From Hyphomicrobium sp. (GTDB taxonomy: Bacteria; Pseudomonadota; Alphaproteobacteria; Rhizobiales; Hyphomicrobiaceae): a stretch of 64,000 nucleotides of DNA. This document shows, in pieces, positions 18,968 to 28,930 of this stretch. The stretch spans positions 175,474 to 239,473 of the forward strand of contig JADJVG010000005.1 in the NCBI GenBank assembly GCA_016716675.1, written 5' to 3'. The first letter of the stretch is position 1, and each line of letters opens with the position of its first letter. The translations under genes were made by a program, and so were the position numbers. Below the pieces are notes generated by a model. The model saw only the letters and a list, made by a program, of their open reading frames with translations, was not told where the DNA came from and searched no databases.

Positions 18968-20077
18968 TCAGCCGCGTCCGTGAACCGCCATTTGCAAGGC
19001 GAAATCGGCAAGGCGAACCACGGCATCCGGCCGCCCGGCCCTTTTAGCGGCCTCTGCCGCTGCCGCAAGGGCTTGGGGCGCGGCCACGAGGCGCTCGATT
19101 TCGGATGCGAGGCGGGCGGGCGACAAATCCTTCTGCTCGATACACCAGCCACCGCCCGATTCGGCAAGGCGGCGGGCATTGTTCAGCTGATCGTTATCGA
19201 GAGCGTGCGGCAATGGCACCAACAGGCCCGGCCGTCCTATGACGGTTAATTCGGCAACCGTTGACGCGCCCGCGCGGCCGATGACCAGATGCGCCGCCGC
19301 CATGCGCGCCGGCAGGTCCTTGAAAAACGTTGCGACATCGGCGGCAATCCCGCTCGCGGCATAGGCCGCACGGACCCGCTCGATGTCTTCTTCGCGCGCC
19401 TGCTGCGTGACCTGCAGACGGCCTTTGATCTCGGCCGGCAACTGGGCCAGAGCGGGCGGCACCGAATCCGAAAAATAGCGCGCGCCCTGGCTGCCACCAA
19501 ACACCAGCAACCGCACGGCGCCATCATGCGCCGGTGTGTCGTAAGGCTGCCGCGCGGCATCGATCACGACTTGGCGCACGGGGTTACCGGTGAACGTCGC
19601 CTTCGCTTCCAAAGCGGTGTCGAGATATTTGACGCGATCAAACGACGTCGCGATCCCGGTCACGCGCTTCGCCAGCATTCTGTTGGCGCGACCGAGCACC
19701 GCGTTCTGCTCGTGGAGCACTGTCGGAATGCCGCGAAGGCGCGCCGCCATCAGCGGTGGGAACGTCGGATAGCCGCCGAAGCCGACGACCACGGCCGGAC
19801 GCACGGCGCCGAGAATTTTGTGAGCGGCCTGCGTACCGCGCGCCAGCGCGAAAGCCGTCTTGGTGGCGGCAATTGGCGATTTGCCCGCAAGCGTAGCGGC
19901 CGGCACCTGATAAACTTTTCGCGCCGGAAAGCCGGAGCCGTAACGATCGCCGCGCATGTCGGTGATCAAGTCCACGGCGATGCCGCGGCGCTGCAGTTCC
20001 TCAGCCAACGCAAACGCGGGGAACAAATGACCGCCGGTACCACCCGCGGCCAGCATCACTGAAAGGGTTTCGCTCAT
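18968..20077 (-). CDS. murG: UDP-GlcNAc transferase making lipid II
   Basis: MurG transfers GlcNAc from UDP-GlcNAc to lipid I on the cytosolic face of the inner membrane. The 369-aa protein has the N-terminal GGTGGHLFPAFALAEEL loop, GFGGYPTFPPLMAA, HEQNAVLGRANRML, the GGSQGARYFSD loop that opens the C-terminal Rossmann domain, and the donor-site GRAGASTVAELT. Its start overlaps the ftsW stop by ATGA (20074-20077). Confidence 0.97.
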   Translation of the reverse strand: MSETLSVMLAAGGTGGHLFPAFALAEELQRRGIAVDLITDMRGDRYGSGFPARKVYQVPAATLAGKSPIAATKTAFALARGTQAAHKILGAVRPAVVVGFGGYPTFPPLMAARLRGIPTVLHEQNAVLGRANRMLAKRVTGIATSFDRVKYLDTALEAKATFTGNPVRQVVIDAARQPYDTPAHDGAVRLLVFGGSQGARYFSDSVPPALAQLPAEIKGRLQVTQQAREEDIERVRAAYAASGIAADVATFFKDLPARMAAAHLVIGRAGASTVAELTVIGRPGLLVPLPHALDNDQLNNARRLAESGGGWCIEQKDLSPARLASEIERLVAAPQALAAAAEAAKRAGRPDAVVRLADFALQMAVHGRG

Positions 20078-21267
20078 CGTGCCTCTGCCTGCCCGTCACC
20101 GGTGCTTGGATACGCCACACCATCAAGCGTCGGAACCAATCGCGGCTTTTTGAGGCGCTGTGGGTCGGGTCTGTGCCGCGTCAGCGCGAGCAGCATTCCG
20201 GCGGTCAAGGCCAGCGCGATCATCGACGACCCGCCTGCTGAAATAAACGGCAGCGTCATACCTTTAGGCGGCAACAAGCCGATATTGACGCCCATATTGA
20301 TGATCGCCTGCAAACCGAACACGATGGCCAGACCCTGGATCGCCAGCCGATCGGCGGCCTTTGGCTCTTCGGCGGCGCGGATCAGCGCCTTGATGACGAT
20401 GGTCGCGAAAATGCTGAGCAGGATGAGGCAGGCAATCACGCCGTATTCCTCGGCGACGACGGCGAAGATGAAATCGGTGTGCGCGTCCGGCAGTACCGAT
20501 TTGATGGTGCCCTCGCCGGGGCCGCGCCCAAACAAGCCGCCTTCCGCAAACGACTGCATAGCGCGGTCGACCTGGAAATTCTCAAACGGAAGCGGGCTGA
20601 AAAAGCGGTCGAGCCGCGACTGCACGTGTCCGAAATTTTCGTAGGCGAGCCAAAGCCCGGCGCCGCCGACACCGGCCAGCGCCACTGCACCAAGGATCGG
20701 CAGACCGGCCAATAAGTACATCACACCCGCGGTTGCGCTGATCAGTATGGTTTGGCCGACGTCGGGCTGCGACACGAGGAGCGCCGCGAATAAACCCCAC
20801 AGCGCAATTCCAATCGGTGCGGCGGGAACATCGCTGCGCCCGACAGCTTCGGCGAACAACCACGCTAAGACCACGACGAATGCCGGCTTTGCAAACTCAG
20901 ATGGTTGCAGCGAATAACCGGCCAACGACAGCCAGCGCTGTGCGCCGTTCATTTCCGTACCCGTGAACAGCACGCCCGCCATACCGGCAAACGAGGCGGC
21001 CAACAGAATAACGGCGAGACGCCTGACGCCCGTCGGCGTGAGAAACGATAGCGCCAACATCAGCACAACGGATATGGCCGCGAACACGATGTGGCGTTCG
21101 ACGAAGTAATAGGTATCGAGGCCCTTTTTCATTGCGACTGCTGGAGAGGCTGCAAACGACAGCACTAAGCCGATCACAACCAGCGCCAGCAAAGCCGTCA
21201 TCAGCACGCGGTCGATGGTGAAAGACCATTCAGCAAAGCGGCTTTTGTCGGCGCGGCTGAAAATCAT
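20074..21267 (-). CDS. ftsW: Septal peptidoglycan polymerase FtsW
   Basis: FtsW is the SEDS-family glycosyltransferase that works with FtsI at the septum. The 397-aa product is a polytopic membrane protein with about ten hydrophobic helices. The family sequences KPAFVVVLAWLFAEA, QPDVGQTILIS (with the catalytic Asp region) and GLLPPKGMTLPFISAGGSS are present. It sits between murD and murG, overlapping both by ATGA. Confidence 0.96.
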   Translation of the reverse strand: MIFSRADKSRFAEWSFTIDRVLMTALLALVVIGLVLSFAASPAVAMKKGLDTYYFVERHIVFAAISVVLMLALSFLTPTGVRRLAVILLAASFAGMAGVLFTGTEMNGAQRWLSLAGYSLQPSEFAKPAFVVVLAWLFAEAVGRSDVPAAPIGIALWGLFAALLVSQPDVGQTILISATAGVMYLLAGLPILGAVALAGVGGAGLWLAYENFGHVQSRLDRFFSPLPFENFQVDRAMQSFAEGGLFGRGPGEGTIKSVLPDAHTDFIFAVVAEEYGVIACLILLSIFATIVIKALIRAAEEPKAADRLAIQGLAIVFGLQAIINMGVNIGLLPPKGMTLPFISAGGSSMIALALTAGMLLALTRHRPDPQRLKKPRLVPTLDGVAYPSTGDGQAEAR

Positions 21268-22679
21268 GTCCGCTGCCTCATGGTGATGCCGGGCAGCTTT
21301 GCGACGAGCGCGCGGAAAGTATCGCCGCGCACCTCGAAATTCTTGAACTGATCATAGCTCGCGCACGCCGGCGACAGCAGCACGACAGGCACCTCAGCAG
21401 ATGCCGCCTGCGCGTCGCGCGTCGCCGCCGCCACGGCAATATCAAGCGTGCCACAACGCTCGAAAGGCACTTTTCCGTCGAGCGTGCGCGCGAATTCTTC
21501 CGTGGCGTCGCCGATTAGATAGGCTTTCGTGACGCCAGAAAAATACGGTGCGAGGGTTTCGATGCCGCCGTCTTTCGGCTTGCCGCCCAAGATCCAGTAG
21601 CAGTCGCGCGGAAACGACAGCAGCGCCTTCTCGCTACTATCGGCGTTGGTTGCCTTGCTGTCGTTGATAAACAGAATGGAACCGAGATTGCCGATCTCTT
21701 CCATGCGGTGGGCCAGACCGCCAAACGACGACAGTGCGCCCTGCCAATCGAGGTCGGTCGGAAGTCCGATGATGGCGAGCGCTTCGCGCACCGCCGAGAT
21801 CGCGGCGAGCGCGTTTTGTGCATTGTGCGCGCCGCGCAACGTCGAAATGCCGGCGAGGTTGCCGAGTTTGACCGCGAGGCCGTCACGGTTGGCGCACACC
21901 ACTTCGGTGCTGAGCATGCTGTAACCGGGCGCCAGCGATTTCTTGGCGCTGAACGCGACGGCAGGCCCCTGCGCCAGACGCCGCTTCAAAATATCGACGC
22001 AATACGCATCATCGACACCGATCGAGGCGACGGCCGCGCCAGCAACGAGACGCTCCTTCACACCTGCGTAGTTGTCGATCGTGCCATGGCGGTCGAGGTG
22101 GTCGGGCGTCACGTTCAGCAGCACGCCGACGGTTGGATGCAGCGTCGGCGTCAGATCGATCTGAAACGAACTCATTTCGATGACGTGGAACCGCCGCGCG
22201 GCTGGTGCTTCCAGCGACAGGATCGCGCGGCCGATATTGCCGCCCATCTGCACGTCGTATCCGGCGTGGCGCAGAATGTGGCTGACGAGCGCTGTCGTCG
22301 TAGATTTGCCGTTGGTACCGGTGATCGCGATGAACGGCGCATCGGCGGCAAGGGCGCGGCGCTCGCGGGCAAAAATTTCGACGTCGCCGATGATCTCGAC
22401 GCTTGCGGCCTTAGCTTTGGCGACGGTCCAATGTGGCTGAGGATGCGTCAAGGGCACGCCCGGCGCCAGCACGAGGGCTGAAAATTGCCGCCAGTCAGCG
22501 CTCGTCAAATCGACCAGCGGCACACCGGCTTGTGCCGCCACAACTCGGCCCGCCTCACTGTCGTCCCAGGCGGCAACCGTTGCACCGCCGGCAAGCAGCG
22601 ACTGCACGGCAAGCGTGCCCGAGCCGCCAAGGCCGAACACGGCAACCGTCTTCCCGGCAAAAGTCGTGGCGCGAATCAT
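21264..22679 (-). CDS. murD: UDP-MurNAc-L-alanine--D-glutamate ligase
   Basis: MurD adds D-Glu in the cytosol. In the 471-aa product, the N-terminal domain begins with TVAVFGLGGSGTLAVQSL; the P-loop is ITGTNGKSTTTALV near residue 120; NVTPDHLDRHGTIDNYAGVK and NDSKATNADSSEKALLSF are MurD signatures. Its stop overlaps the ftsW start. A gap of about 70 bases separates it from mraY. Confidence 0.97.
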   Translation of the reverse strand: MIRATTFAGKTVAVFGLGGSGTLAVQSLLAGGATVAAWDDSEAGRVVAAQAGVPLVDLTSADWRQFSALVLAPGVPLTHPQPHWTVAKAKAASVEIIGDVEIFARERRALAADAPFIAITGTNGKSTTTALVSHILRHAGYDVQMGGNIGRAILSLEAPAARRFHVIEMSSFQIDLTPTLHPTVGVLLNVTPDHLDRHGTIDNYAGVKERLVAGAAVASIGVDDAYCVDILKRRLAQGPAVAFSAKKSLAPGYSMLSTEVVCANRDGLAVKLGNLAGISTLRGAHNAQNALAAISAVREALAIIGLPTDLDWQGALSSFGGLAHRMEEIGNLGSILFINDSKATNADSSEKALLSFPRDCYWILGGKPKDGGIETLAPYFSGVTKAYLIGDATEEFARTLDGKVPFERCGTLDIAVAAATRDAQAASAEVPVVLLSPACASYDQFKNFEVRGDTFRALVAKLPGITMRQRT

Positions 22680-22752
22680 CGATGGAAATCTAGCTCATAA
22701 TGGCGCGCCTTCCGACCCCTGTTCGAGGAACCGGACCGAAGGCGTCGCCCGG

Positions 22753-23853
22753 CTATCGGAGCTTCAGGGTTGCAAGGCCGATCAGCGCCAGAATGACCGA
22801 AATGATCCAGAACCGGATCACGATGGTCGATTCCTTCCACCCCTTCTGCTCATAGTGGTGATGCAGCGGAGCCATACGGAACACGCGTTTGCCCGTCCAC
22901 TTGAATGAAACGACTTGGATAATTACCGACAGCGTTTCCAGCACGAACAGGCCGCCGACGATCGCCAGAACGATCTCGTGTTTGATCGCGACGGCAATCG
23001 CGCCCAGCGCGCCACCGAGCGCAAGCGACCCGGTGTCGCCCATGAAGATCATGGCGGGCGGCGCGTTGAACCACAGGAAACCCAGCCCCGCCCCGATCAG
23101 GGCGCCGCAAATGACCGCCAACTCGCCGGTTCCGGGCACATGGTGAATTTGCAGATAGGTCGCGAATTTCACGTTGCCGCTCAGATACGCGATCATGCCG
23201 AACGTGCCTGCCGCAATCATCACCGGGACAATGGCGAGGCCATCCAGACCGTCGGTGAAATTCACCGAGTTGCCGGCGCCAGCGATGACAATAACCGATA
23301 ACAGAATGAAACCGATACCGAGCCCCATTGGCCAGCTCAGATCGAGCATCAAATCCTTGAAGAACGGAAACGTCAGCTTATTGGCGAGTTCCGGGGGAGC
23401 AAGTTGCGTGATCACATAGCCGGCGATCGCCGCGACGATCACTTCGAGTGTCATGCGCCCGCGGCTCGAAAAGCCGTCCGTCGAGCGCTTCGTGACCTTT
23501 AAAAAATCGTCGTAGAAGCCGATCATGCCGTAGGCGAGCGTCACTCCCATCACAACCCAGACGTAACCGTTTTCGAGCTGCCCCCACAGCAGTGTTGAGA
23601 CGAGGACGCCGGCCAGGATCATCAAGCCGCCCATCGTCGGCGTGCCGCGTTTGAGCTGATGCGTCTGCGGTCCGTCCGAGCGGATCGGCTGACCCTTGCC
23701 CTGCTTAACGCGCAGCAGGTCGATGATCGCGGGTCCCAACATCATCACGAACAGCAGTGCCGTGAATATCGCGCCGCCCGTGCGAAACGAGATGTAGCGG
23801 AACACGTTGAGCGCGCTTATCTGATCGCTGAAATAGACGAGCTGGTACAGCAT
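22753..23853 (-). CDS. mraY: Phospho-MurNAc-pentapeptide transferase
   Basis: MraY links UDP-MurNAc-pentapeptide to undecaprenyl phosphate to make lipid I. The 366-aa protein has about ten membrane helices and the loops KRGTPTMGGLMI, GFYDDFLK (DD pair), NSVNFTDGLDGLAI, FMGDTGSLALGGALG and the histidine-rich MAPLHHHYEQKGW. It lies between murF and murD, with ~60-70-base gaps on either side. Confidence 0.97.
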   Translation of the reverse strand: MLYQLVYFSDQISALNVFRYISFRTGGAIFTALLFVMMLGPAIIDLLRVKQGKGQPIRSDGPQTHQLKRGTPTMGGLMILAGVLVSTLLWGQLENGYVWVVMGVTLAYGMIGFYDDFLKVTKRSTDGFSSRGRMTLEVIVAAIAGYVITQLAPPELANKLTFPFFKDLMLDLSWPMGLGIGFILLSVIVIAGAGNSVNFTDGLDGLAIVPVMIAAGTFGMIAYLSGNVKFATYLQIHHVPGTGELAVICGALIGAGLGFLWFNAPPAMIFMGDTGSLALGGALGAIAVAIKHEIVLAIVGGLFVLETLSVIIQVVSFKWTGKRVFRMAPLHHHYEQKGWKESTIVIRFWIISVILALIGLATLKLR

Positions 23854-23916
23854 GTGGTGGTGTAATCCCCGTGTCCTGCCGGTGCCTAGCGCCCCGTCTG
23901 CCTTACTAAGACGCGC

Positions 23917-25344
23917 CTAGCTCGTCGGTGTACCGCTACCAAATCGTGCTTTGAGGGCTTCGACAAGACCCCCGAGTTTCGTGCCGTTCGAAGCTTTGAC
24001 CATAATGGCGTCGCCTGCCTGGAGGTGCGCGACGACAAGCGGCAAAAGGCCCGAAGCGGTCTCTGCATAGCCGCCCTTCATACCCGACGGTACGGCATCA
24101 TAAAGGCCTTTCATGTGCGGACCACAGGCAAACAGCATGTCGGTGCCGGCATCATCCACAGCATGAAACATATCCCGGTGCAGCTGGGCGGCCGATGGGC
24201 CGAGCTCCAGCATATCGCCGAGAATAGCGATCCGGCGAGGAAATTTACTGCGCGACACGGTCGACAGCGTCGCTAAAGCGGCACTCATGGACGCCGGGTT
24301 CGCGTTGTAGCTCTCATCGATCAGCAGGATTTGGCCACCCAATACCGGCAGCAGCGTCCGCGCGCCGCGCCCTGGTGGCGGCGGCAACGTCGCGAGCGCG
24401 GCGAGTGCGGCATCAAGTGGTACGCCGATCGCGTCGAGCGCGGCGGCGACGGCCACGGCATTCTCCGCGATGTGGCGGCCAGGCATGGCGACCGTAAATG
24501 CGACGGCCTTGGAACCCGTCTGCACGACCATGCGCGTCGCCTCTTCGCCAAGGTCGAGACTGGCGGCGACGACATCGGCGCCCGCATCAAGACCGAAACT
24601 CACGACGTTTGCGGCCTGCGCGCCGGCGGCTGATCTCAAGCGTTCAAAATAAGGGCTTGCCCGCTTAATGATCGCCGCACCGCCGCTGACGAGCCCTTCG
24701 AAAATCTCGGCCTTTGCGTCGGCGATCGCTTCAACCGATTTGAAATGTTCGAGGTGAACCGCTTCGACGGTGGTGATGATGGCCGCGTGCGGGCGCACCA
24801 TTTTCGTCAACGGACGGATCTCGCCCGCATGATTCATGCCGATTTCGAACACGGCATACGTTGTGTCTGCCGGCATGCGCGCCAGCGTCAGCGGAACGCC
24901 CCAATGGTTGTTGTAGGATTTCTCGGAGGCGTGCACCCGGCCCGGAGCAACTTTCGCCAGACACGCCCGCAGCATTTCCTTGGTACCGGTTTTGCCCGCA
25001 CTGCCAGTCACCGCAATCACACGCGTATCCGGCGACAACCTTTCGCGCGCCGCGACGCCGATGCGCTCCAGGGCGGCGAGCGGATCGCTGGTGCGCAACA
25101 GCGCGCCGTCGCTCGGCTGGCGCGCGTAGGTTTCCGAAACGACGGCCAGCGCGGCACCTGTTTTGAACGCAGTGGTAACAAAGTCATGGCCGTCGCGCTG
25201 ATCCTTCAGGGCGACAAAGACATTGTCCGGCGCAAGCGCGCGTGTGTCGAAGGTAAAGCCGGTGATCGGTGCCGACGGTTCACCATCCGCAAGCCCGCCC
25301 GACGCAGCGATCAACTCAGCAAACGTCCACAGTGGCGCAGTCAT
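23917..25344 (-). CDS. murF: UDP-MurNAc-tripeptide--D-Ala-D-Ala ligase
   Basis: MurF attaches the D-Ala-D-Ala made by Ddl. The 475-aa product contains the P-loop VTGSAGKTGTKEML near residue 112, FEIGMNHAGEIRPLTKMV typical of MurF, LLIDESYNANPASM, and AILGDMLELG. The start overlaps the murE stop as ATGA (25341-25344). Confidence 0.96.
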   Translation of the reverse strand: MTAPLWTFAELIAASGGLADGEPSAPITGFTFDTRALAPDNVFVALKDQRDGHDFVTTAFKTGAALAVVSETYARQPSDGALLRTSDPLAALERIGVAARERLSPDTRVIAVTGSAGKTGTKEMLRACLAKVAPGRVHASEKSYNNHWGVPLTLARMPADTTYAVFEIGMNHAGEIRPLTKMVRPHAAIITTVEAVHLEHFKSVEAIADAKAEIFEGLVSGGAAIIKRASPYFERLRSAAGAQAANVVSFGLDAGADVVAASLDLGEEATRMVVQTGSKAVAFTVAMPGRHIAENAVAVAAALDAIGVPLDAALAALATLPPPPGRGARTLLPVLGGQILLIDESYNANPASMSAALATLSTVSRSKFPRRIAILGDMLELGPSAAQLHRDMFHAVDDAGTDMLFACGPHMKGLYDAVPSGMKGGYAETASGLLPLVVAHLQAGDAIMVKASNGTKLGGLVEALKARFGSGTPTS

Positions 25345-26810
25345 GGGTGAGATTGACCTTGTTCGATAGCCGAGAGCGCACGAGCAATTTCGTCATGGTC
25401 GGAAAATGGCACGACGGTTGTGCCGATAATCTGGCCGGTTTCGTGGCCTTTACCGGCGACGAGCACGACGTCGCCGTTGGCCAACATTGCAATCGCCTGG
25501 CGGATGGCCTCTGCCCGATCCCCGATTTCGATGGCGCCCGGCGCGCTGCTCAAGATTTCCGAGCGAATAATTGAGGCGACTTCGCTGCGCGGGTTATCAT
25601 CGGTGACGATCACGACGTCGGCGTTCTTGGCGGCAATCGCGCCCATGATCGGCCGCTTGCCCTTATCGCGATCGCCGCCGCAGCCAAACACGCAGATCAG
25701 TTTGCCGGTGACGAACGGGCGGCAGGCCGACAATGCAGCGTCGAGGGCTTCGGGCTTGTGAGCATAATCGACGATGGCCAGAGCGCCCCTGGCTTCTCCG
25801 ACGATTTCAAGGCGGCCCGGAACGCCGCGCAAGGTCTCAAGAGTTGCAAGCACGCGACCGGCGTCTTCTCCGGCAGCAATCGCCAGCCCCGCCGCCGTCA
25901 ACGCATTCTCGGCCTGATACTCGCCGACCAGCGGCAGGCGAATATCATAGATACGACCGCCAGCGCTGATGCGCATAAGCTGGGCAAAACCCTCGGTTGC
26001 GAGCGACAGGCGTTTGAGAGTTTCGCCGTCGCGGCCAACGGTCATGATCTTCAGTCCACGCGCCCGCGCTGCTGCGATGACGTCACTGGCAAAGGCGCCG
26101 TCCGTGTTGATCACAGCCGTCTGGCCCGGTTGCAGCAACTCCGTGAACAGGCGCAGCTTGGCAGCGAGATAGGCTTCGACCGTCGGATGATAATCCATGT
26201 GGTCACGACCGAGGTTCGTAAACGCCGCCGCCGTCAGCGTCACACCGTCAAGGCGATGCTGATCGAGCCCGTGCGAAGACGCTTCAAACGCCAGATGCGT
26301 AACGCCTTCGTCCGCCAGACTGGCGAGCGTCGCGTGCAGCGTCACCGGATCGGGTGTCGTTAGCGACCCATAGATCGCGCCCAATGGCTTGATGACGCCG
26401 ATGGTGCCGAGTGACGCGGCGCTGCGCCCAAGGCTCGTAAAAATCTGGCGGGTGAAATCGGCAACCGAGGTCTTACCGCTGGTCCCCGTAACAGCAACCG
26501 CGCACGCAGGCTGACGGCCTGAAAACTTGGCCGCGATCAACGCCAGGGCGCGACGCGGATTATCAACTTCGATCAGGGTGACGCCATCGGGTACGGCGGC
26601 CGCCTTGCCGCGTGCGGCGATGACCACGCGCGCACCACGCGCGACGGCATCCGGGATGAACGCCGCGCCATCGACCCTGGTGCCCGGCAGGCCGGCGAAT
26701 ATCATTCCGGGCGCGGCCGCGGCGCTTGCCGCCGTCACACCCACAACGTCAATGGCATCCGCACCGGGGGGCGGCGAAATCTCGGCAGGCAGAACGTCGC
26801 TGAGCCGCAT
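25341..26810 (-). CDS. murE: UDP-MurNAc-tripeptide synthetase (meso-DAP adding)
   Basis: MurE adds the third residue of the stem peptide. The start at 26810 (MRLSDVLPAEI) has GAGAGGGA just upstream, preferred over the GTG-type extension to 26837. The P-loop is VTGTSGKTSVADF, and the motif VTDDNPRSE carries the DNPR sequence that selects meso-diaminopimelate, as expected for a Gram-negative. 489 residues. It follows ftsI with a gap of roughly 100 bases. Confidence 0.97.
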   Translation of the reverse strand: MRLSDVLPAEISPPPGADAIDVVGVTAASAAAAPGMIFAGLPGTRVDGAAFIPDAVARGARVVIAARGKAAAVPDGVTLIEVDNPRRALALIAAKFSGRQPACAVAVTGTSGKTSVADFTRQIFTSLGRSAASLGTIGVIKPLGAIYGSLTTPDPVTLHATLASLADEGVTHLAFEASSHGLDQHRLDGVTLTAAAFTNLGRDHMDYHPTVEAYLAAKLRLFTELLQPGQTAVINTDGAFASDVIAAARARGLKIMTVGRDGETLKRLSLATEGFAQLMRISAGGRIYDIRLPLVGEYQAENALTAAGLAIAAGEDAGRVLATLETLRGVPGRLEIVGEARGALAIVDYAHKPEALDAALSACRPFVTGKLICVFGCGGDRDKGKRPIMGAIAAKNADVVIVTDDNPRSEVASIIRSEILSSAPGAIEIGDRAEAIRQAIAMLANGDVVLVAGKGHETGQIIGTTVVPFSDHDEIARALSAIEQGQSHP

Positions 26811-26916
26811 AGTCCCTCTCGGACGGGCACTGACCAATCAAACCGAAGTCTGACGAAGCAATTGCTATAGAGCCGCTTCTTATGGCGTGCCAGGGAACGC
26901 GTCAATTCGGCCGCGA

Positions 26917-28587
26917 TTATTGAGTTGCGACAACACTCATCGGGGCGACACCGAGCTGCCCGGCAATGCGCCCGATCAGGCGGGCGGTGACCGGCGCGGC
27001 GTTGGTCGAGGCGGTGCGCTGGCCGCCCGTGTCACTGGAACCCTTTGGCTCAAAAAGCAGCACAAACGTCAGGTAGTGCGGATCGTCCATCGGGAACGCC
27101 GCGACAAACGACGACAGCACCGCGCTTTTGTCGTAACGCCCGTTTTCGGCCAGTTCGGCGGTGCCGGTCTTGCCGCCAACCCTAAATCCCGGCACGTCGG
27201 CGCGCTCGCCGGTTCCAGCCGTATCCATCACGTTCAAGCGCATCAGCCGGGCCATGGCCGACGACGTCTCGCGCGTCACAAGCCGCGTCGCCCTGGCATT
27301 GGTTCCTGGCTTATACTTAAGCATCGTCGGCGTGATGCTGACGCCGCCGTTGAGGATCGACGCAGTCGCGACCGCGAATTGCAGCGGCGCAACGGCGATG
27401 CCGTGGCCATAGGACACGGTGATCAGTTCAGCGCCTTCCCAGCGCGCCGGCAACTGCGGCGGCGTCACGGCGCCGGCCTCGGTCTTGATGGGCGTCAGCA
27501 TACCAAGCTTCTGCAAGAATCCGTGCATCCGGTCGGGCCCGGCCTTTTGCGCGAGCATGCCCGCGCCGACGTTCGACGAATGCGTGAAAACCTCGGCAAC
27601 CGTCAGCGGGCGCCCGGCGCTGTGAAAATCGCGAATGGTAAAACGTCCGGCCTGCAACGGTTCGCGCACGTCGAGAACCGTCGACGGCGTGGCTAGGCCT
27701 TCATCCAGAGCCATGGCAATGGTCAGCGTCTTGAAAACCGAGCCGAGTTCAAATGTTCCGCCAGTGATCTTGTCGGCATATTTCGCATCGGTGGTGGCCG
27801 ACGGCTGCGACGGTTCAACACGCGGCAGCGAAGCACTGGCGATGATTTCGCCGGTCTTGACGTCGAGGACGATTCCAGCCGCGCCCTCGCTCTTGTAGCG
27901 GCGAACGGCGGTATCGAGTTCATCTTCGAGCGCGTACTGAATGCCAGCATCGAGCGACAACCGCACGGGAGCGCGTGTTGACAGTGTCGCCGAGTTCACC
28001 GGATCGACGCCAACCGCATCATCAATATACTTCTCAATGCCGGCCATGCCCTTGTTATCGACATTGACGAAGCCGAGCACATGTCCGGCTAGCGCGCCTG
28101 CCGGATAGGCGCGACGGAGTTCTTTGCGGAAGGCCAGACCCGGCAAACCGAGATCGTGAATGCGCTGCGCAACCTTTGGCGACAGGCCCCGGCGTATCCA
28201 GACGAACCTGCGCGACTTATCGGAGAGCGCGTCGCGCAGCTCGGCGGCGTTGAGATCCGGCAGTACTGTGATCAGCTTTTCGACGACTTCGTCGCGGTCG
28301 ATCACGATCGCCGGATCGGCAAACAGCGAGGGCGCTTCGACATCGGTTGCGAGCAGACGGCCATTACGATCGATGATGTCGGGACGGCTGAAACTGGTGG
28401 CTACCGGCTCCGAAACGGACATCGACATGTGTGCGCTGGACGACAGCCCGAGGCTGAGAATCTGCGTTCCGAGAATCGTAAAAACGAGCAGGGCACTGCC
28501 GATCAGCGACGCATTGACAATCGGCGCGCGGCGGCGGCGGCGATCACTCGCGGCGTTCAACCCCTCGGTCGTTGCGTGGCGCTGCAT
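26917..28587 (-). CDS. ftsI: Septal transpeptidase FtsI (PBP3)
   Basis: FtsI is the class B penicillin-binding protein of the septum. One N-terminal membrane helix (ASLIGSALLVFTILGTQIL) is followed by the dimerisation/pedestal domain (FSRPDIIDRNGRLLATDVE) and the transpeptidase domain, with the SxxK motif in GSVFKTLT, SxN in HSSNVGAGM, and KTG in GGKTGTAELAE. The ATG at 28587 lies one base after the ftsL stop and is preferred over the GTG at 28608, which would overlap ftsL. That gives 556 residues. Confidence 0.95.
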   Translation of the reverse strand: MQRHATTEGLNAASDRRRRRAPIVNASLIGSALLVFTILGTQILSLGLSSSAHMSMSVSEPVATSFSRPDIIDRNGRLLATDVEAPSLFADPAIVIDRDEVVEKLITVLPDLNAAELRDALSDKSRRFVWIRRGLSPKVAQRIHDLGLPGLAFRKELRRAYPAGALAGHVLGFVNVDNKGMAGIEKYIDDAVGVDPVNSATLSTRAPVRLSLDAGIQYALEDELDTAVRRYKSEGAAGIVLDVKTGEIIASASLPRVEPSQPSATTDAKYADKITGGTFELGSVFKTLTIAMALDEGLATPSTVLDVREPLQAGRFTIRDFHSAGRPLTVAEVFTHSSNVGAGMLAQKAGPDRMHGFLQKLGMLTPIKTEAGAVTPPQLPARWEGAELITVSYGHGIAVAPLQFAVATASILNGGVSITPTMLKYKPGTNARATRLVTRETSSAMARLMRLNVMDTAGTGERADVPGFRVGGKTGTAELAENGRYDKSAVLSSFVAAFPMDDPHYLTFVLLFEPKGSSDTGGQRTASTNAAPVTARLIGRIAGQLGVAPMSVVATQ

Positions 28588-28588
28588 C

Positions 28589-28903
28589 TCATTCGCTTTC
28601 AGCCACACGACGCACCGACGCCTTGCTATCCGGCACGATTGCGGCGGCGAGGTCGGGCGAGACCAATTGATCGGCGCGCGGCGGCATCAAGCCTTGGCTG
28701 CGGGCCAGCGGATCGATGCGCTCCGGCCGACTTAAGTGACCGCGTTCGGCCTTCAGCACTGCGATGTCGCTCTTGGCCTGCTGGGCGGCGCGCTCCTGGG
28801 ATTGTATATGAGCCTCAAGGCGCCGCGTTTCATAGTTCAGGCTGTACAGCAAAAACGCGCTGGCAACAGCAAAACAGAATGCTGCAATGTTCAGGAGACG
28901 CAT
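28589..28903 (-). CDS. ftsL: Cell division protein FtsL
   Basis: FtsL is a short bitopic divisome protein that links FtsQ and FtsB to FtsWI. From the ATG at 28903 the product is 104 aa: a membrane helix right at the N-terminus (RLLNIAAFCFAVASAFLLYSL), then a helical coiled-coil stretch (ETRRLEAHIQSQERAAQQAK) and a low-conservation tail. GAGGA lies upstream of 28903. Identity rests on topology plus location between rsmH and ftsI, as FtsL sequences are poorly conserved. Confidence 0.9.
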   Translation of the reverse strand: MRLLNIAAFCFAVASAFLLYSLNYETRRLEAHIQSQERAAQQAKSDIAVLKAERGHLSRPERIDPLARSQGLMPPRADQLVSPDLAAAIVPDSKASVRRVAESE

Positions 28904-28930
28904 CGAGGTTCGTCCTCTTCCGTCGGGCAA